Shown here piece by piece: positions 49,258 through 57,334 of a stretch of DNA of 64,000 nt. The stretch's first letter is position 1. The number at the start of each line of letters is the position of its first letter. Below the pieces are notes generated by a model that ran no database searches, was not told the DNA's origin, and was given only the letters and a program-made list of their open reading frames with translations. Source of the stretch: CAZQGO01 sp964593065 (GTDB taxonomy: Bacteria; Oederibacteriota; JAAXVQ01); the NCBI GenBank assembly GCA_964593065.1, contig CAZQGO010000011.1, positions 1-64,000 on the forward strand. Direction: 5' to 3'. The translations under genes were made by a program, and so were the position numbers.

Positions 49258-51888
49258 CTAGGCGCGGTCCGCCTTCAGCCACTTCTCCAGAATCGCGGGG
49301 GCCTGGGAGATGGCCTGGGACAGGAACTCCGCGCTTCCCCCCGCCTGCCCGAAATCCGGGCGCCCGCCGCCGGACCCCCGCAGGATTTTTCCGATCTCGC
49401 CCACGATTTTTCCGGCGTGCAGTCCTTTTTGCACCACGTCCCCGGAGGCGGTCGCGGCCAGGAAGGCCTTGCCTTCATGGATGCTCCCGAGGAGAATGAA
49501 CCCCGAGTCCAGCCTGGACCGGACGGAATCCGCGGCCGACCGCAGGGCCGCGGGCGTGGCGTTCTCCAGGGTGTCGATGTAGACCTGGATGCCCGCGATT
49601 TCACGCACACGGGACTCGAGATCCTCGATCTTGCTGGCCTGCTTGATCTGCAGCTTTCCGAGCTGCTTTTCCAGCTCCCGCACCCGGGCGGCCAGTTTTT
49701 CCACGCGCGCGGGCAGATCCTCCGCGGCCGCGTGCAGGGTGTCGGCGAGGTCGCGGACCACGCGCTGCTCGCGCCGGGCGGCCCGGTAGGCCCCGTCGCC
49801 GGTCACGGCCTCGATGCGGCGCACGCCCGCCGCCACGCTGCTCTCGGCCAGAATCCGGACCATGCCCAGGTCGCCGGTGGCGTGCGCGTGCGTGCCCCCG
49901 CACAGCTCGTTGGAGAAATCGCTGATCTGGATCATGCGCACCCAGTCGCCGTACTTTTCTCCGAACAGGGCCATGGCGCCCCGGGCCTTGGCCTCCTCCA
50001 GGGTCATCTCCGCCACCTGAACCGGCAGGTTCTCCAGAATCTTGGCGTTGACCCCGTCCTCGATGCGGTCGAGTTCCAGGGGCGTCAGGGCCTGGAAGTG
50101 GGTGAAGTCGAAGCGGAAGCCGTCCGGCCGCACCTCGGAACCGGACTGTTCCACGTGCCTGCCCAGCACCTGGCGCAGGCTCGCGTGCAGGAGGTGCGTG
50201 GCCGTGTGGTTGCGCGCCGTGGCCTGGCGCTCCGGGGCCCGCACCGTCGCGATCAGGTGCTGACCGTGCTCCAGCGTTCCGCTGGCCACTTGGCCCGTGT
50301 GCAGGTACAGGCCCTCCGGGCTTTTCTGCACGCCCGTGATTTCCACGCGCAATCCGGCGCTGGTCAACTCGCCCCGGTCCGCCACCTGCCCGCCGGCTTC
50401 GGCGTAAAAGGGCGTTTGGTTGAGCACCACCGTCACGCTTTCGCCCGGGCCGGCCCGCTCCACCACGCGCTCCTGCTGGATCAAGGCCAGCACCTCCGCC
50501 TCCGAGCGCAACTGCTGGTAGCCCAAGAAGGCGGTGGCGCCGAGCTTGCCCGCCAGCTCCCGGACGACGGGCGAGGCCTGCCGGTCGCCCGACCCCACCC
50601 AGGCGGCGCGGGCGCGCTCGCGCTGTTTCTCCATGGCTTCCTGGAAGCCGGCCTCGTCCACGCCCAGCTTGTGTTCCAGGGCGATCTCGCGGGTCAAGTC
50701 CAGGGGGAACCCGTAGGTGTCGTACAAGCGGAAGCACTGCTGGCCCGGCAAAACGGTTTTACCGGCCCCCTTCATCTCCGCGATGAGGTCATTGAGAATC
50801 GCAAGCCCGGAATCCAGGGTATGCTGAAAGCGGTCCTCCTCGCCCTGGATGACGGTCCGGACGTGGTCGCGGCGCTCCTGCAGGTCGGGGTAGGCCTCGG
50901 CCATGACTTGGGCCACCTGGGGCACCAGCGGGTGCAGGAAGGGGTCGTTCAATCCCAGGAGCTTGCCGTGGCGGATGGCCCGGCGCAGGATGCGGCGCAG
51001 CACGTACCCCCGGCCCTCGTTGCTGGGCAGAACGCCGTCGGCGATCAAGAAGGCGCCCGCGCGGATGTGGTCCGCAATCACCCGCAGGGAGGCGTCGGTC
51101 TTGGCGTCCTTGCCGTAGCGGACCAGGGCTTCCTTGGCGATGGCCTGGATCAGAGGCTGGAAGAGGTCGGTGTCGAAGTTCGTGGTCACGCCCTGGACCA
51201 CCGCCGCCAGGCGCTCCAGCCCCATGCCCGTGTCGATGTTCTTCTGCGGGAGGGGTTCCAAGGCGCCGCCGGGTTGCCGGTCGAATTGCGTGAACACCAG
51301 GTTCCAAACCTCCAGGTAGCGGTCCTCGTCCTCATCCGGGCCGCCTTCCGGCTTTCCGGGCACCGGGCCGATGTCGTAGAGGATTTCCGTGCAGGGCCCG
51401 CAGGGGCCGGTCTCCCCCATGGTCCAGAAATTGGTGTCTTCGCCCCGGCGCACGATGCGTTTTTCCGGCACGCCGACCTGTTGCTTCCAGATGTCGTGGG
51501 CCTCCTGGTCGTCGCGGTAAATCGAGATCCAGAGTTTTTCCTTGTCCAGGCCGCAGACCTTGACCAAAAAGTCCCAGGCCCAGGTGATGGCGTCCGCCTT
51601 GAAGTAGTCCCCGAAGGAGAAATTGCCGAGCATTTCGAAAAAGGTGTGGTGGCGGGGCGTGAAGCCCACGTTGTCGATGTCATTGGTGCGCAGGCACTTC
51701 TGGGATGAGACGGCCCGGGTATAGGGCTTGGGGACCGTGCCGAGGAAATACGGCTTGAACTGGACCATGCCGGCCACGGTGAAGAGCACCGTGGGATCGT
51801 CCGGCACCAAGCTGGCGCTGGGCACGCGCGTGTGCCCGCGCGCCTGGAAAAACTCGCTGAATTTTCGCCGCAGTTCGTTGTGGGTCAT
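49258..51888 (-). CDS. alaS: Alanyl-tRNA synthetase
   Basis: The 876-aa class II enzyme has the catalytic core (RRKFSEFFQARGHTRVPSASLVP, the FTVAGMVQFKPYFLG and FEMLGNFSFGDYFK motifs), the tRNA-recognition domain, the editing domain with HTATHLLH and CGGTHAHATGDLG zinc motifs, and the C-terminal C-Ala domain. The ATG at 51888 has GGAGG upstream and matches the family N-terminus. It lies 76 nt downstream of recX, a pairing common in bacteria. Confidence 0.98.
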   Translation of the reverse strand: MTHNELRRKFSEFFQARGHTRVPSASLVPDDPTVLFTVAGMVQFKPYFLGTVPKPYTRAVSSQKCLRTNDIDNVGFTPRHHTFFEMLGNFSFGDYFKADAITWAWDFLVKVCGLDKEKLWISIYRDDQEAHDIWKQQVGVPEKRIVRRGEDTNFWTMGETGPCGPCTEILYDIGPVPGKPEGGPDEDEDRYLEVWNLVFTQFDRQPGGALEPLPQKNIDTGMGLERLAAVVQGVTTNFDTDLFQPLIQAIAKEALVRYGKDAKTDASLRVIADHIRAGAFLIADGVLPSNEGRGYVLRRILRRAIRHGKLLGLNDPFLHPLVPQVAQVMAEAYPDLQERRDHVRTVIQGEEDRFQHTLDSGLAILNDLIAEMKGAGKTVLPGQQCFRLYDTYGFPLDLTREIALEHKLGVDEAGFQEAMEKQRERARAAWVGSGDRQASPVVRELAGKLGATAFLGYQQLRSEAEVLALIQQERVVERAGPGESVTVVLNQTPFYAEAGGQVADRGELTSAGLRVEITGVQKSPEGLYLHTGQVASGTLEHGQHLIATVRAPERQATARNHTATHLLHASLRQVLGRHVEQSGSEVRPDGFRFDFTHFQALTPLELDRIEDGVNAKILENLPVQVAEMTLEEAKARGAMALFGEKYGDWVRMIQISDFSNELCGGTHAHATGDLGMVRILAESSVAAGVRRIEAVTGDGAYRAARREQRVVRDLADTLHAAAEDLPARVEKLAARVRELEKQLGKLQIKQASKIEDLESRVREIAGIQVYIDTLENATPAALRSAADSVRSRLDSGFILLGSIHEGKAFLAATASGDVVQKGLHAGKIVGEIGKILRGSGGGRPDFGQAGGSAEFLSQAISQAPAILEKWLKADRA

Positions 51889-51964
51889 GCCGCCTCCGTT
51901 GGCTCCTTCCGGCCCGGCCGCCTCGCACGCATTCGGCCCGGCGGGGGTACCCGAATTCCTCCGG

Positions 51965-52609
51965 CTATCCGCCGGCCTCCGGTTCATCCGGGAGCGCCTC
52001 GTCCACGGCCTGGAATACATCCTGCGCGGAAAAGCCGCGGCGGGCCAAATAGCCGGACAGCCGCCGCCGGGCGGCCGCGCGCGGCAGCCGCCGGTAGCGG
52101 AACGCCTGGCGCAGCGCCAGCTGCCGGCAGGTCTCGGCCTCGCCGGCGGCATCCGTGCCGGACAGGGTGGCTTCGATCTGATCCCGTTCCACGCCGCGTT
52201 TGGCCAGTTCGGCGCGCAGGCGGCGCCGGCCCAGGCCTCCGCCCCGGAGGCGGTCGTGGACCAGGGCCTGGGCGAAGGCCGCGTCGTTCACCAGGCCGGC
52301 CTGCGCCAGGCGTGCGAGCACCCGTTCCGCCACCGCCGGCGCAAACCCTGCCTGCCGCAGGCGCTCCTGCAATTCCCGGCGGCTGCGGGCCCGCACTTCC
52401 AGCCAGCGCAGGCAGCGTTCGCGGGCCCGCACTTCCTCTTCCCGTTCCAGGATGCGCGCCAAGTCGGCCGGATCGGCCGCGTCTCCCACTTTCAGGCGCA
52501 GTTGCTCCACGATCTCCGCCGAGACCTCTGCGACGAATTCCCCGTCTACGAAGAGGGAGCGGCGGTTGGGATGCTTCGCTGGCGCGGTGATGGCGGTAAT
52601 GGCGGACAT
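51965..52609 (-). CDS. recX: Regulatory protein RecX
   Basis: RecX caps or inhibits RecA filaments. The 214-aa protein is built of the three-helix RecX repeats, with RCLRWLEVRARSRRELQERLRQAGF, LARLAQAGLVNDAAFAQALVHDRLRGGGLGRRRLRAELAKRGV and YLARRGFSAQDVFQAVDEAL. The start at 52609 is chosen because the promoter places the transcript start near the alternative Met at 52639. recA is not in the window. Confidence 0.92.
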   Translation of the reverse strand: MSAITAITAPAKHPNRRSLFVDGEFVAEVSAEIVEQLRLKVGDAADPADLARILEREEEVRARERCLRWLEVRARSRRELQERLRQAGFAPAVAERVLARLAQAGLVNDAAFAQALVHDRLRGGGLGRRRLRAELAKRGVERDQIEATLSGTDAAGEAETCRQLALRQAFRYRRLPRAAARRRLSGYLARRGFSAQDVFQAVDEALPDEPEAGG

Positions 52610-52642
52610 GCCCGCCCTCTTCCCCGGAAGAAATTTCATCTT

Positions 52643-52671
52643 ACTATAAGAAAATCACGCGCGAAAGGCAA
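52643..52671 (-). promoter_or_regulatory. recX-alaS promoter
   Basis: TTGCCT (52666-52671), 17-bp spacer and TATAGT (52643-52648) on the minus strand, 33 nt before the recX start. It probably drives recX-alaS and perhaps the downstream phasin-ubiB-ruvX genes. Confidence 0.75.
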
Positions 52672-52761
52672 ATGCTGGCCACCGGCGGGGGTAGCCCCGC
52701 GGCCGCCCTCCAGATGACAGCGGCCCGGCCGGCGTGTGGCCCGGCCGGGCGAAAAGAATAC

Positions 52762-53154
52762 GCGGGAGCAGTCCGTAAGCCGAGTTCTGTTCCGCCGCCC
52801 GTTGACCGGGACGGCGGCGGCGACCATTTATCTGGGACCGGCCTTGCGGCCGGCCTCTAGCGACCAACCCGAGGGCACCGCGGGCCGCGGCCTTCACCGG
52901 TTGCCCGGTGAAACCCTCCTATTTGGTCTTGCTCCGGGTGGGGTTTGCCCTGCCGCCCCGGTCACCCGGAGCACGGTGAGCTCTTACCTCGCCTTTTCGC
53001 CCTTACCCCGAACCACGCGGGTTCAGGGCGGTATATTTTCTGTGGCACTTTCCTTCCCGTCGCCGGGACTGGGTGTTACCCAGCACCCTGCCCTGGGAGC
53101 TCGGACTTTCCTCCCCGGAACGAATTCCGGAGCGGCCGCCTGGACTACTCCCGC
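52762..53154 (-). ncRNA. rnpB: RNase P RNA (bacterial type A-like)
   Basis: This catalytic RNA matures tRNA 5' ends. On the minus strand it shows GAGGAAAGTCCGAGCTCC (P4/CR-I), ACAGAAAATATACCGCC (CR-II/III), GGTAAGGGCGAAAAGGCGAG and ACAGAACTCGGCTTACGG (CR-V). The P1 helix closes with 13 nt at 53142-53154 pairing with 52762-52774 (one G-U), which sets the ends at about 393 nt. A long GC hairpin without a T-run lies beyond the 3' end. It follows the lemA stop by only 19 nt. Confidence 0.95.
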
Positions 53155-53173
53155 TGCCTGCGGTCCTGCGTGC

Positions 53174-53767
53174 TTACTGGTTGAAATCCACCTTGGGCGC
53201 CTCCTTGGAGCCCTCCGCGGCCTCGAACAGCTGGGCTTCCTTGAAATTGAAGGCGTTGGCGATCAAGTTTTTGGGAAACACGCGGAGGCTCTGGTTGAAG
53301 GCTTTCACGGCCTCGTTGTAGCGCATGCGCTCCACGGCGATCCGGTTCTCCGTGCCCGCCAGCTCGTCCATCAGCTGGCGGAAATTCTGGTCGGATTTCA
53401 ACTGCGGGTAGTTCTCCACGATGGCCAGCAGCCGTCCGAGCACGCCGGACACCTCGTTGGCCGCCTGGATCTGCTCCGGCCGGTTCGTGGCGCCGGCCAG
53501 CTTGGCCCGGGCGTTGGCGACCTCGGTGAAAATGGATTTCTCCTGCTTGGCGAAACCCTTGACCGTGTTGACCAGGTTCGGGATCAGGTCGTTGCGGCGC
53601 TGGAGCTGGTTCTCGACCTGCGACCAGGCGGTCTTCACCGCCACGTCCATCTTGACCAGGCTGTTATAGGACGAAATGACGTACAGGACCACGCCCACCA
53701 ACACCAGCAACACCAGGACCACGATGATGCCGACTACCGACAATAACGCCAATCCGGTTTTATCCAT
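53174..53767 (-). CDS. lemA: LemA family protein
   Basis: The 197-aa protein has one N-terminal membrane helix (about 8-31) and a four-helix cytoplasmic or periplasmic domain with the family signatures YNSLVKMDVAVKTAWSQVENQLQRRNDLIPNLVNTVKG and YNEAVKAFNQSLRVFPKNLIA. Function is uncertain. It is paired with a TPM-domain protein 89 nt upstream, an arrangement seen very widely. AAGGAGG precedes the start, and rnpB begins 19 nt after its stop. Confidence 0.95.
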   Translation of the reverse strand: MDKTGLALLSVVGIIVVLVLLVLVGVVLYVISSYNSLVKMDVAVKTAWSQVENQLQRRNDLIPNLVNTVKGFAKQEKSIFTEVANARAKLAGATNRPEQIQAANEVSGVLGRLLAIVENYPQLKSDQNFRQLMDELAGTENRIAVERMRYNEAVKAFNQSLRVFPKNLIANAFNFKEAQLFEAAEGSKEAPKVDFNQ

Positions 53768-53856
53768 CCTTCCCTCCTTGTGTGAAGATGCCGTGCTGAT
53801 TCACCGGGGTGGCTGCGGCCGCCACGCCCGGGATTTCTTTTCCGTCCGGGACGGCC

Positions 53857-54642
53857 CTACCAGCCGCCGCCCACCCCGCCGCCGCCGGTGGCACCGCCGC
53901 CGAACCCCCCGAAGCCGCCGGAGAAGCCGCCGCCGAATCCTCCCATGCCGCCGCCGTAAAAGACGCCGCCCAAGTACCCGGAGGACCGCCGGGCCCGGTA
54001 GAGCATGATTTGCACCACCAGGGCCACCCCAAACAAAACGAGCCACAGGATGATTTGCGCCCGGGCCGCATCCCCGGCCGCGGGGCGGGGCTTTTGACCC
54101 GCCGCGCCCGTCAGCGATTTCCCCTCGGCCTCAGCGATGGTTTGCGCCAGGACCAGGGAAATATTCACCAGACCTTCGCCGACCTTGCCCTGCCGCAGGT
54201 AGGGGACCAGGTAGGCGTCGCGGAAGCGGCCCAGCTTGCCGTCCGGCAGGATTCCCTCCAGGCCGTAGCCGGTGAGAATGCGGATGCGGCGCTCCTGCAG
54301 GGCCAGGAAAACCAGCAGGCCGTTGTCCCGCCCTTTCTCGCCCAGCTTCCATTTGTCGAACACCGCCAGGGCATAGGTGAAATCGTCGTACGGGGCGATA
54401 CTGGGCATGACCACGATGGCGAGCTCCGCGCCCGTGGCGGACTTCAATGCGGCGGCAATGTCCTCCAGGCGGGCGCGTTCCTGTGGTTTGAGCACCCCCG
54501 CGTAGTCGTTGACGTAGCCCTGGGGCGCCGGCACCCGCAGCGCGGCCTTCTGTTCGACCGCCGCGCAGGCCGAGGCCGCCAGCAGGCCGAGGCCCAGCAC
54601 CAGGACGGCAAGCGGCCTACGCACGATCCACGGCGCGGACAA
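53857..54642 (-). CDS. TPM-domain (YgcG-like) exported protein
   Basis: The 261-aa protein has an N-terminal signal (about 8-27), a TPM domain (YVNDYAGVLKPQERARLEDIAAAL..., with LGEKGRDNGLLVFLALQERRIRILTGYGLEG) and, after one C-terminal membrane helix (about 198-216), a Gly-rich tail. TPM domains occur with LemA and are implicated in membrane or photosystem protein turnover; the activity here is not known. The start is uncertain: a TTG at 54642 overlaps the upstream gene by 26 nt, and a GTG at 54624 is the alternative. Confidence 0.88.
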   Translation of the reverse strand: MSAPWIVRRPLAVLVLGLGLLAASACAAVEQKAALRVPAPQGYVNDYAGVLKPQERARLEDIAAALKSATGAELAIVVMPSIAPYDDFTYALAVFDKWKLGEKGRDNGLLVFLALQERRIRILTGYGLEGILPDGKLGRFRDAYLVPYLRQGKVGEGLVNISLVLAQTIAEAEGKSLTGAAGQKPRPAAGDAARAQIILWLVLFGVALVVQIMLYRARRSSGYLGGVFYGGGMGGFGGGFSGGFGGFGGGATGGGGVGGGW

Positions 54643-55330
54643 GCTTCCCGACCTCGCTTAAGTAGCGGTCCAGCAGCCGCTCCAATTCCGGCTCGGCGGG
54701 CCGGAAGACGCCTGCGCGCAGGTCGGACAACTGCCGGAAGACCTCGGCGTCCAGACCGAAAAGGCGGGCGAGCTGCGCGGCGATGTCCTCCTTCTTCACG
54801 GGCGGCGTGGTTTTCTTCAGGCGCAGCGCGGCGCGAAAGGCCGGGAAATTCGCGTTGTGAGCCGCCAGCAGCAGGGACTTGAGCGCCGCGGCGCCGGGGC
54901 GGCTTTCGATGTAGCTTTCCCGCAGCCGGATCAGCCGGCCCCGCAGTTCATGCTCGCATTCATGGCGCAGGTTTTTCAGGCCAAAGCGCAGCCGGGCGAA
55001 CGGGTCCCGGCCATGGAGCAGCCGCCGCTTTTCCCGGATTTCCAGAAATTCGATCGGAAAGACGTCCGCGGAATTCCGGATCTGTTCTTCGCTCAGGATC
55101 AGCGGCGCGGCCACGCGCTGGCCCGCCAAGCGCCGCCGGAAGCCGCGGGCGGCGCGCAAGGCCGCCAGGTCTGCGGTTTTGAGCACCACCAGCAGGTTGA
55201 TATCGGAGGCCCCGGGCAGAAAATCCCCGACCGCGGCCGACCCGAAAACCAGCAGGGCGCTCAGATTGTCTCCGAAGGTCTGAATCAATTCCGTTTGGGA
55301 TTGCGCCAGGACCTGCTCCAGGTCTTTCAT
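54617..55330 (-). CDS. Nucleotidyltransferase-fold protein
   Basis: The 237-aa protein has an MNT-like nucleotidyltransferase motif FGSAAVGDFLPGASDINLLVV (29-49 region; G30-S31 and D43, with N45 in the second acidic position) followed by a helical C-terminal domain. Such proteins can transfer nucleotides to proteins or antibiotics, but the change of the second Asp to Asn suggests altered or lost catalysis. No partner HEPN gene is seen. It is coupled (ATGA) to the response regulator upstream. Confidence 0.75.
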   Translation of the reverse strand: MKDLEQVLAQSQTELIQTFGDNLSALLVFGSAAVGDFLPGASDINLLVVLKTADLAALRAARGFRRRLAGQRVAAPLILSEEQIRNSADVFPIEFLEIREKRRLLHGRDPFARLRFGLKNLRHECEHELRGRLIRLRESYIESRPGAAALKSLLLAAHNANFPAFRAALRLKKTTPPVKKEDIAAQLARLFGLDAEVFRQLSDLRAGVFRPAEPELERLLDRYLSEVGKLVRAVDRA

Positions 55331-55716
55331 TCCTCTTTTTTCCTTTCCCGCTTCAAAAATTTCTCCACGTGCTGGACGAGCTTTTCGGGCGGACAGGGCT
55401 TGATGAGATAATCGTCCGCCCCGCCTTCGGCCGCCCGCCGCAGGGCTTCCTGGTGCGAGAGGGCGGTCAGGAAAATGACCGGAATCTGCTTGGTCTTGGG
55501 ATTTTCCTTCAGGATCTGGCACACCTCGTACCCGTTGACGCGCGGCATCATGATGTCCAGGATAATCAGGTCCGGATGCTCCCGCGAGACTTCCTGCAGG
55601 GCTTCCCAGCCGCGGGTGAAGGTGCTGACTGCGTATCCCCGGTCCTCCAGCACGTCGTGAAAAAGCTCCAGGATGTTGGGATCGTCGTCCACGATAATGA
55701 TATGTTTGCGGGACAC
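55327..55716 (-). CDS. Stand-alone response regulator receiver domain
   Basis: The 129-aa protein is a CheY-like receiver with acidic residues in IIVDDDPN (9-12), phosphoacceptor D54 (IILDIMMP), conserved Thr (FLTALS) and Lys K106 (YLIKPCPP). There is no output domain. The ORF continues upstream in frame, but a GTG at 55716 with GAGGTG upstream gives the canonical start. The partner kinase is not nearby. Its stop overlaps the nucleotidyltransferase start, so the two may act together. Confidence 0.92.
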   Translation of the reverse strand: MSRKHIIIVDDDPNILELFHDVLEDRGYAVSTFTRGWEALQEVSREHPDLIILDIMMPRVNGYEVCQILKENPKTKQIPVIFLTALSHQEALRRAAEGGADDYLIKPCPPEKLVQHVEKFLKRERKKEE

Positions 55717-55733
55717 GGTGTCACCTCGCTGCC

Positions 55734-56693
55734 TTAGAGTAATGTATCTCCCTGCCCCAGCCGGTAGCCGCAGGTGTAGGCGTGGGCCGCCATCACCTTG
55801 CTGTTCGGACATTGCACCTGCCGGATCCATACCGTGGTTCCGGCGCCGGCGGCTACCAGCCACCCGGACTCCGCTTCGGTGCGCAGGATGGTGCCCGGCG
55901 CCGTTTCCAGGGGCGCTTTCTCGGCCGACCGGCCGGTGGCGATGATTTTGAGCACATCCTCGCCGGCGCGGGCCCAGGTCCCGGGCCAGGCGTTGAACGC
56001 CCTGACCTGGTTGTGAATTTCTCCGCCGCTTCGCGTCCAGTCGATGCGGCCGTCCTCGCGCGTCAGGCGCGGAGCCAGGGTGGCCCGCGCCTCGTCCTGG
56101 GGAACGCCGCAGCGGCCGTCCGTGCGCACCAGCAACTCGAGGGCCGCGGCCGCGGCCGGACCGCCGAGGGCGGCCAGCCGCGCGGCGAGCTCCGGCGCGG
56201 TCTCCTCCGGGCCGATGGCCAGCTTCTGCTGCACCAGGATATCGCCGCGGTCCACGCGCTCGGCCATCTTTTGCACGCTGACGCCGGTCTCGGTCTCCCC
56301 GCGGGCGATGGCCCACTGCACGGGCGCCGCGCCCCGGTACCGAGGCAGCAGGGACGCGTGCACGTTCACGCAGTCCCAGCGCGGCAGGGTCAGCAGGCCG
56401 CTTTTCAGAATCTGTCCGAAGGCCGCGACCACGATGACCTCCGGTTGCAGCACGGCCAGGGTTTCCAGAAACTCGGCGGAGTTCACGTCCGCCGGCTGAA
56501 GGACTTTCAGGCCCAATTCGCTGGCCGCCGCCTTGACGGGAGAGGCCTGGGATGCCAGTCCGCGCCCACTCGGCTTGTCCGGGCGGGTGACCACCGCCGC
56601 CACCGGGAACCCCTCCCGGGCCAAGTGGCGCAGGGTCGGCACGCCGAAGTCCGGAGTCCCCATGAAAATCAAGCGGGGTCGAAGGGAACGCAT
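55734..56693 (-). CDS. fmt: Methionyl-tRNA formyltransferase
   Basis: Fmt formylates initiator Met-tRNA. The 319-aa protein shows LIFMGTPDFGVPTLRHL at the start, the catalytic/folate region NVHASLLPRYRGAAPVQWAI, GDTETGV-like GETETGVSVQKM and the C-terminal OB-like domain. It lies 10 nt downstream of def, as is common. Confidence 0.96.
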   Translation of the reverse strand: MRSLRPRLIFMGTPDFGVPTLRHLAREGFPVAAVVTRPDKPSGRGLASQASPVKAAASELGLKVLQPADVNSAEFLETLAVLQPEVIVVAAFGQILKSGLLTLPRWDCVNVHASLLPRYRGAAPVQWAIARGETETGVSVQKMAERVDRGDILVQQKLAIGPEETAPELAARLAALGGPAAAAALELLVRTDGRCGVPQDEARATLAPRLTREDGRIDWTRSGGEIHNQVRAFNAWPGTWARAGEDVLKIIATGRSAEKAPLETAPGTILRTEAESGWLVAAGAGTTVWIRQVQCPNSKVMAAHAYTCGYRLGQGDTLL

Positions 56694-56703
56694 GGCGTCT
56701 GGC

Positions 56704-57249
56704 TCAGATCTTGGGAACGCGGCGCAGGGTGATGGCCTGCTTGGTTTGGCGGGCCAGTTCCCGCAATTGCCGGTTCAGCATCAGACGTTGCACCAGCGGC
56801 ATGCGTTCGATGAAGACGATGCCGTCCAGGTGATCCAGCTCGTGCTGGCAGGCGCGCGCCAACAGCCCCTGGGTCCGCAGCCGGATGGGTTTGCCCTCGA
56901 GATCCTGGCCCTCGATTTCCACCCAGGCGGCCCTGGCCACCGGCCCGGTGATTCCCGGGAAACTGAGGCAGCCTTCATCCTCGGTTTCGGTCTCGGGGCT
57001 GCGGGCGGTGATCCTGGGGTTGATCAGGACATACTGCAACGGCGGTCCGACCTTGGCGGGGATGACCGCCACGAAAACCCGCCTGGCCACGCCCACCTGG
57101 TTGGCCGCCAGACCGACGCCGCCTTCCGCCTCCATGGTTTGGAACATATCCTCGACCAATTCGCGGATTTCGGAATCGCTGGCGGATATCTCGACGGCCC
57201 GGGTTTTCAGGATCGGATCGCCCCAGGTTCGCAATTTCAGAATACTCAT
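56704..57249 (-). CDS. def: Peptide deformylase
   Basis: Def removes the formyl group from nascent N-termini. The 181-aa metalloenzyme has the three motifs GVGLAANQVG (I), EGCLSFPG (II) and QHELDHLDG (III). The length is typical of type I enzymes. A promoter lies just upstream; GAGGTG precedes the start. Confidence 0.97.
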   Translation of the reverse strand: MSILKLRTWGDPILKTRAVEISASDSEIRELVEDMFQTMEAEGGVGLAANQVGVARRVFVAVIPAKVGPPLQYVLINPRITARSPETETEDEGCLSFPGITGPVARAAWVEIEGQDLEGKPIRLRTQGLLARACQHELDHLDGIVFIERMPLVQRLMLNRQLRELARQTKQAITLRRVPKI

Positions 57250-57276
57250 GCTTCACCTCGCTGCAACAGGGCGTAT

Positions 57277-57305
57277 ATTTTATCCCCGACGGCCGTAAGG
57301 TGCAA
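57277..57305 (-). promoter_or_regulatory. def-fmt promoter
   Basis: TTGCAC (57300-57305), 17-bp spacer and TAAAAT (57277-57282) on the minus strand, 28 nt before the def start and 30 nt after the priA stop. Confidence 0.75.
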
Positions 57306-57334
57306 GGAGGATTTCAACGCCCGCGTCCGGGGGC

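Noticed and set aside
52715..52755. Terminator after rnpB
   Set aside because: There is a strong GC hairpin but no following T-run, so a factor-independent terminator is not supported.
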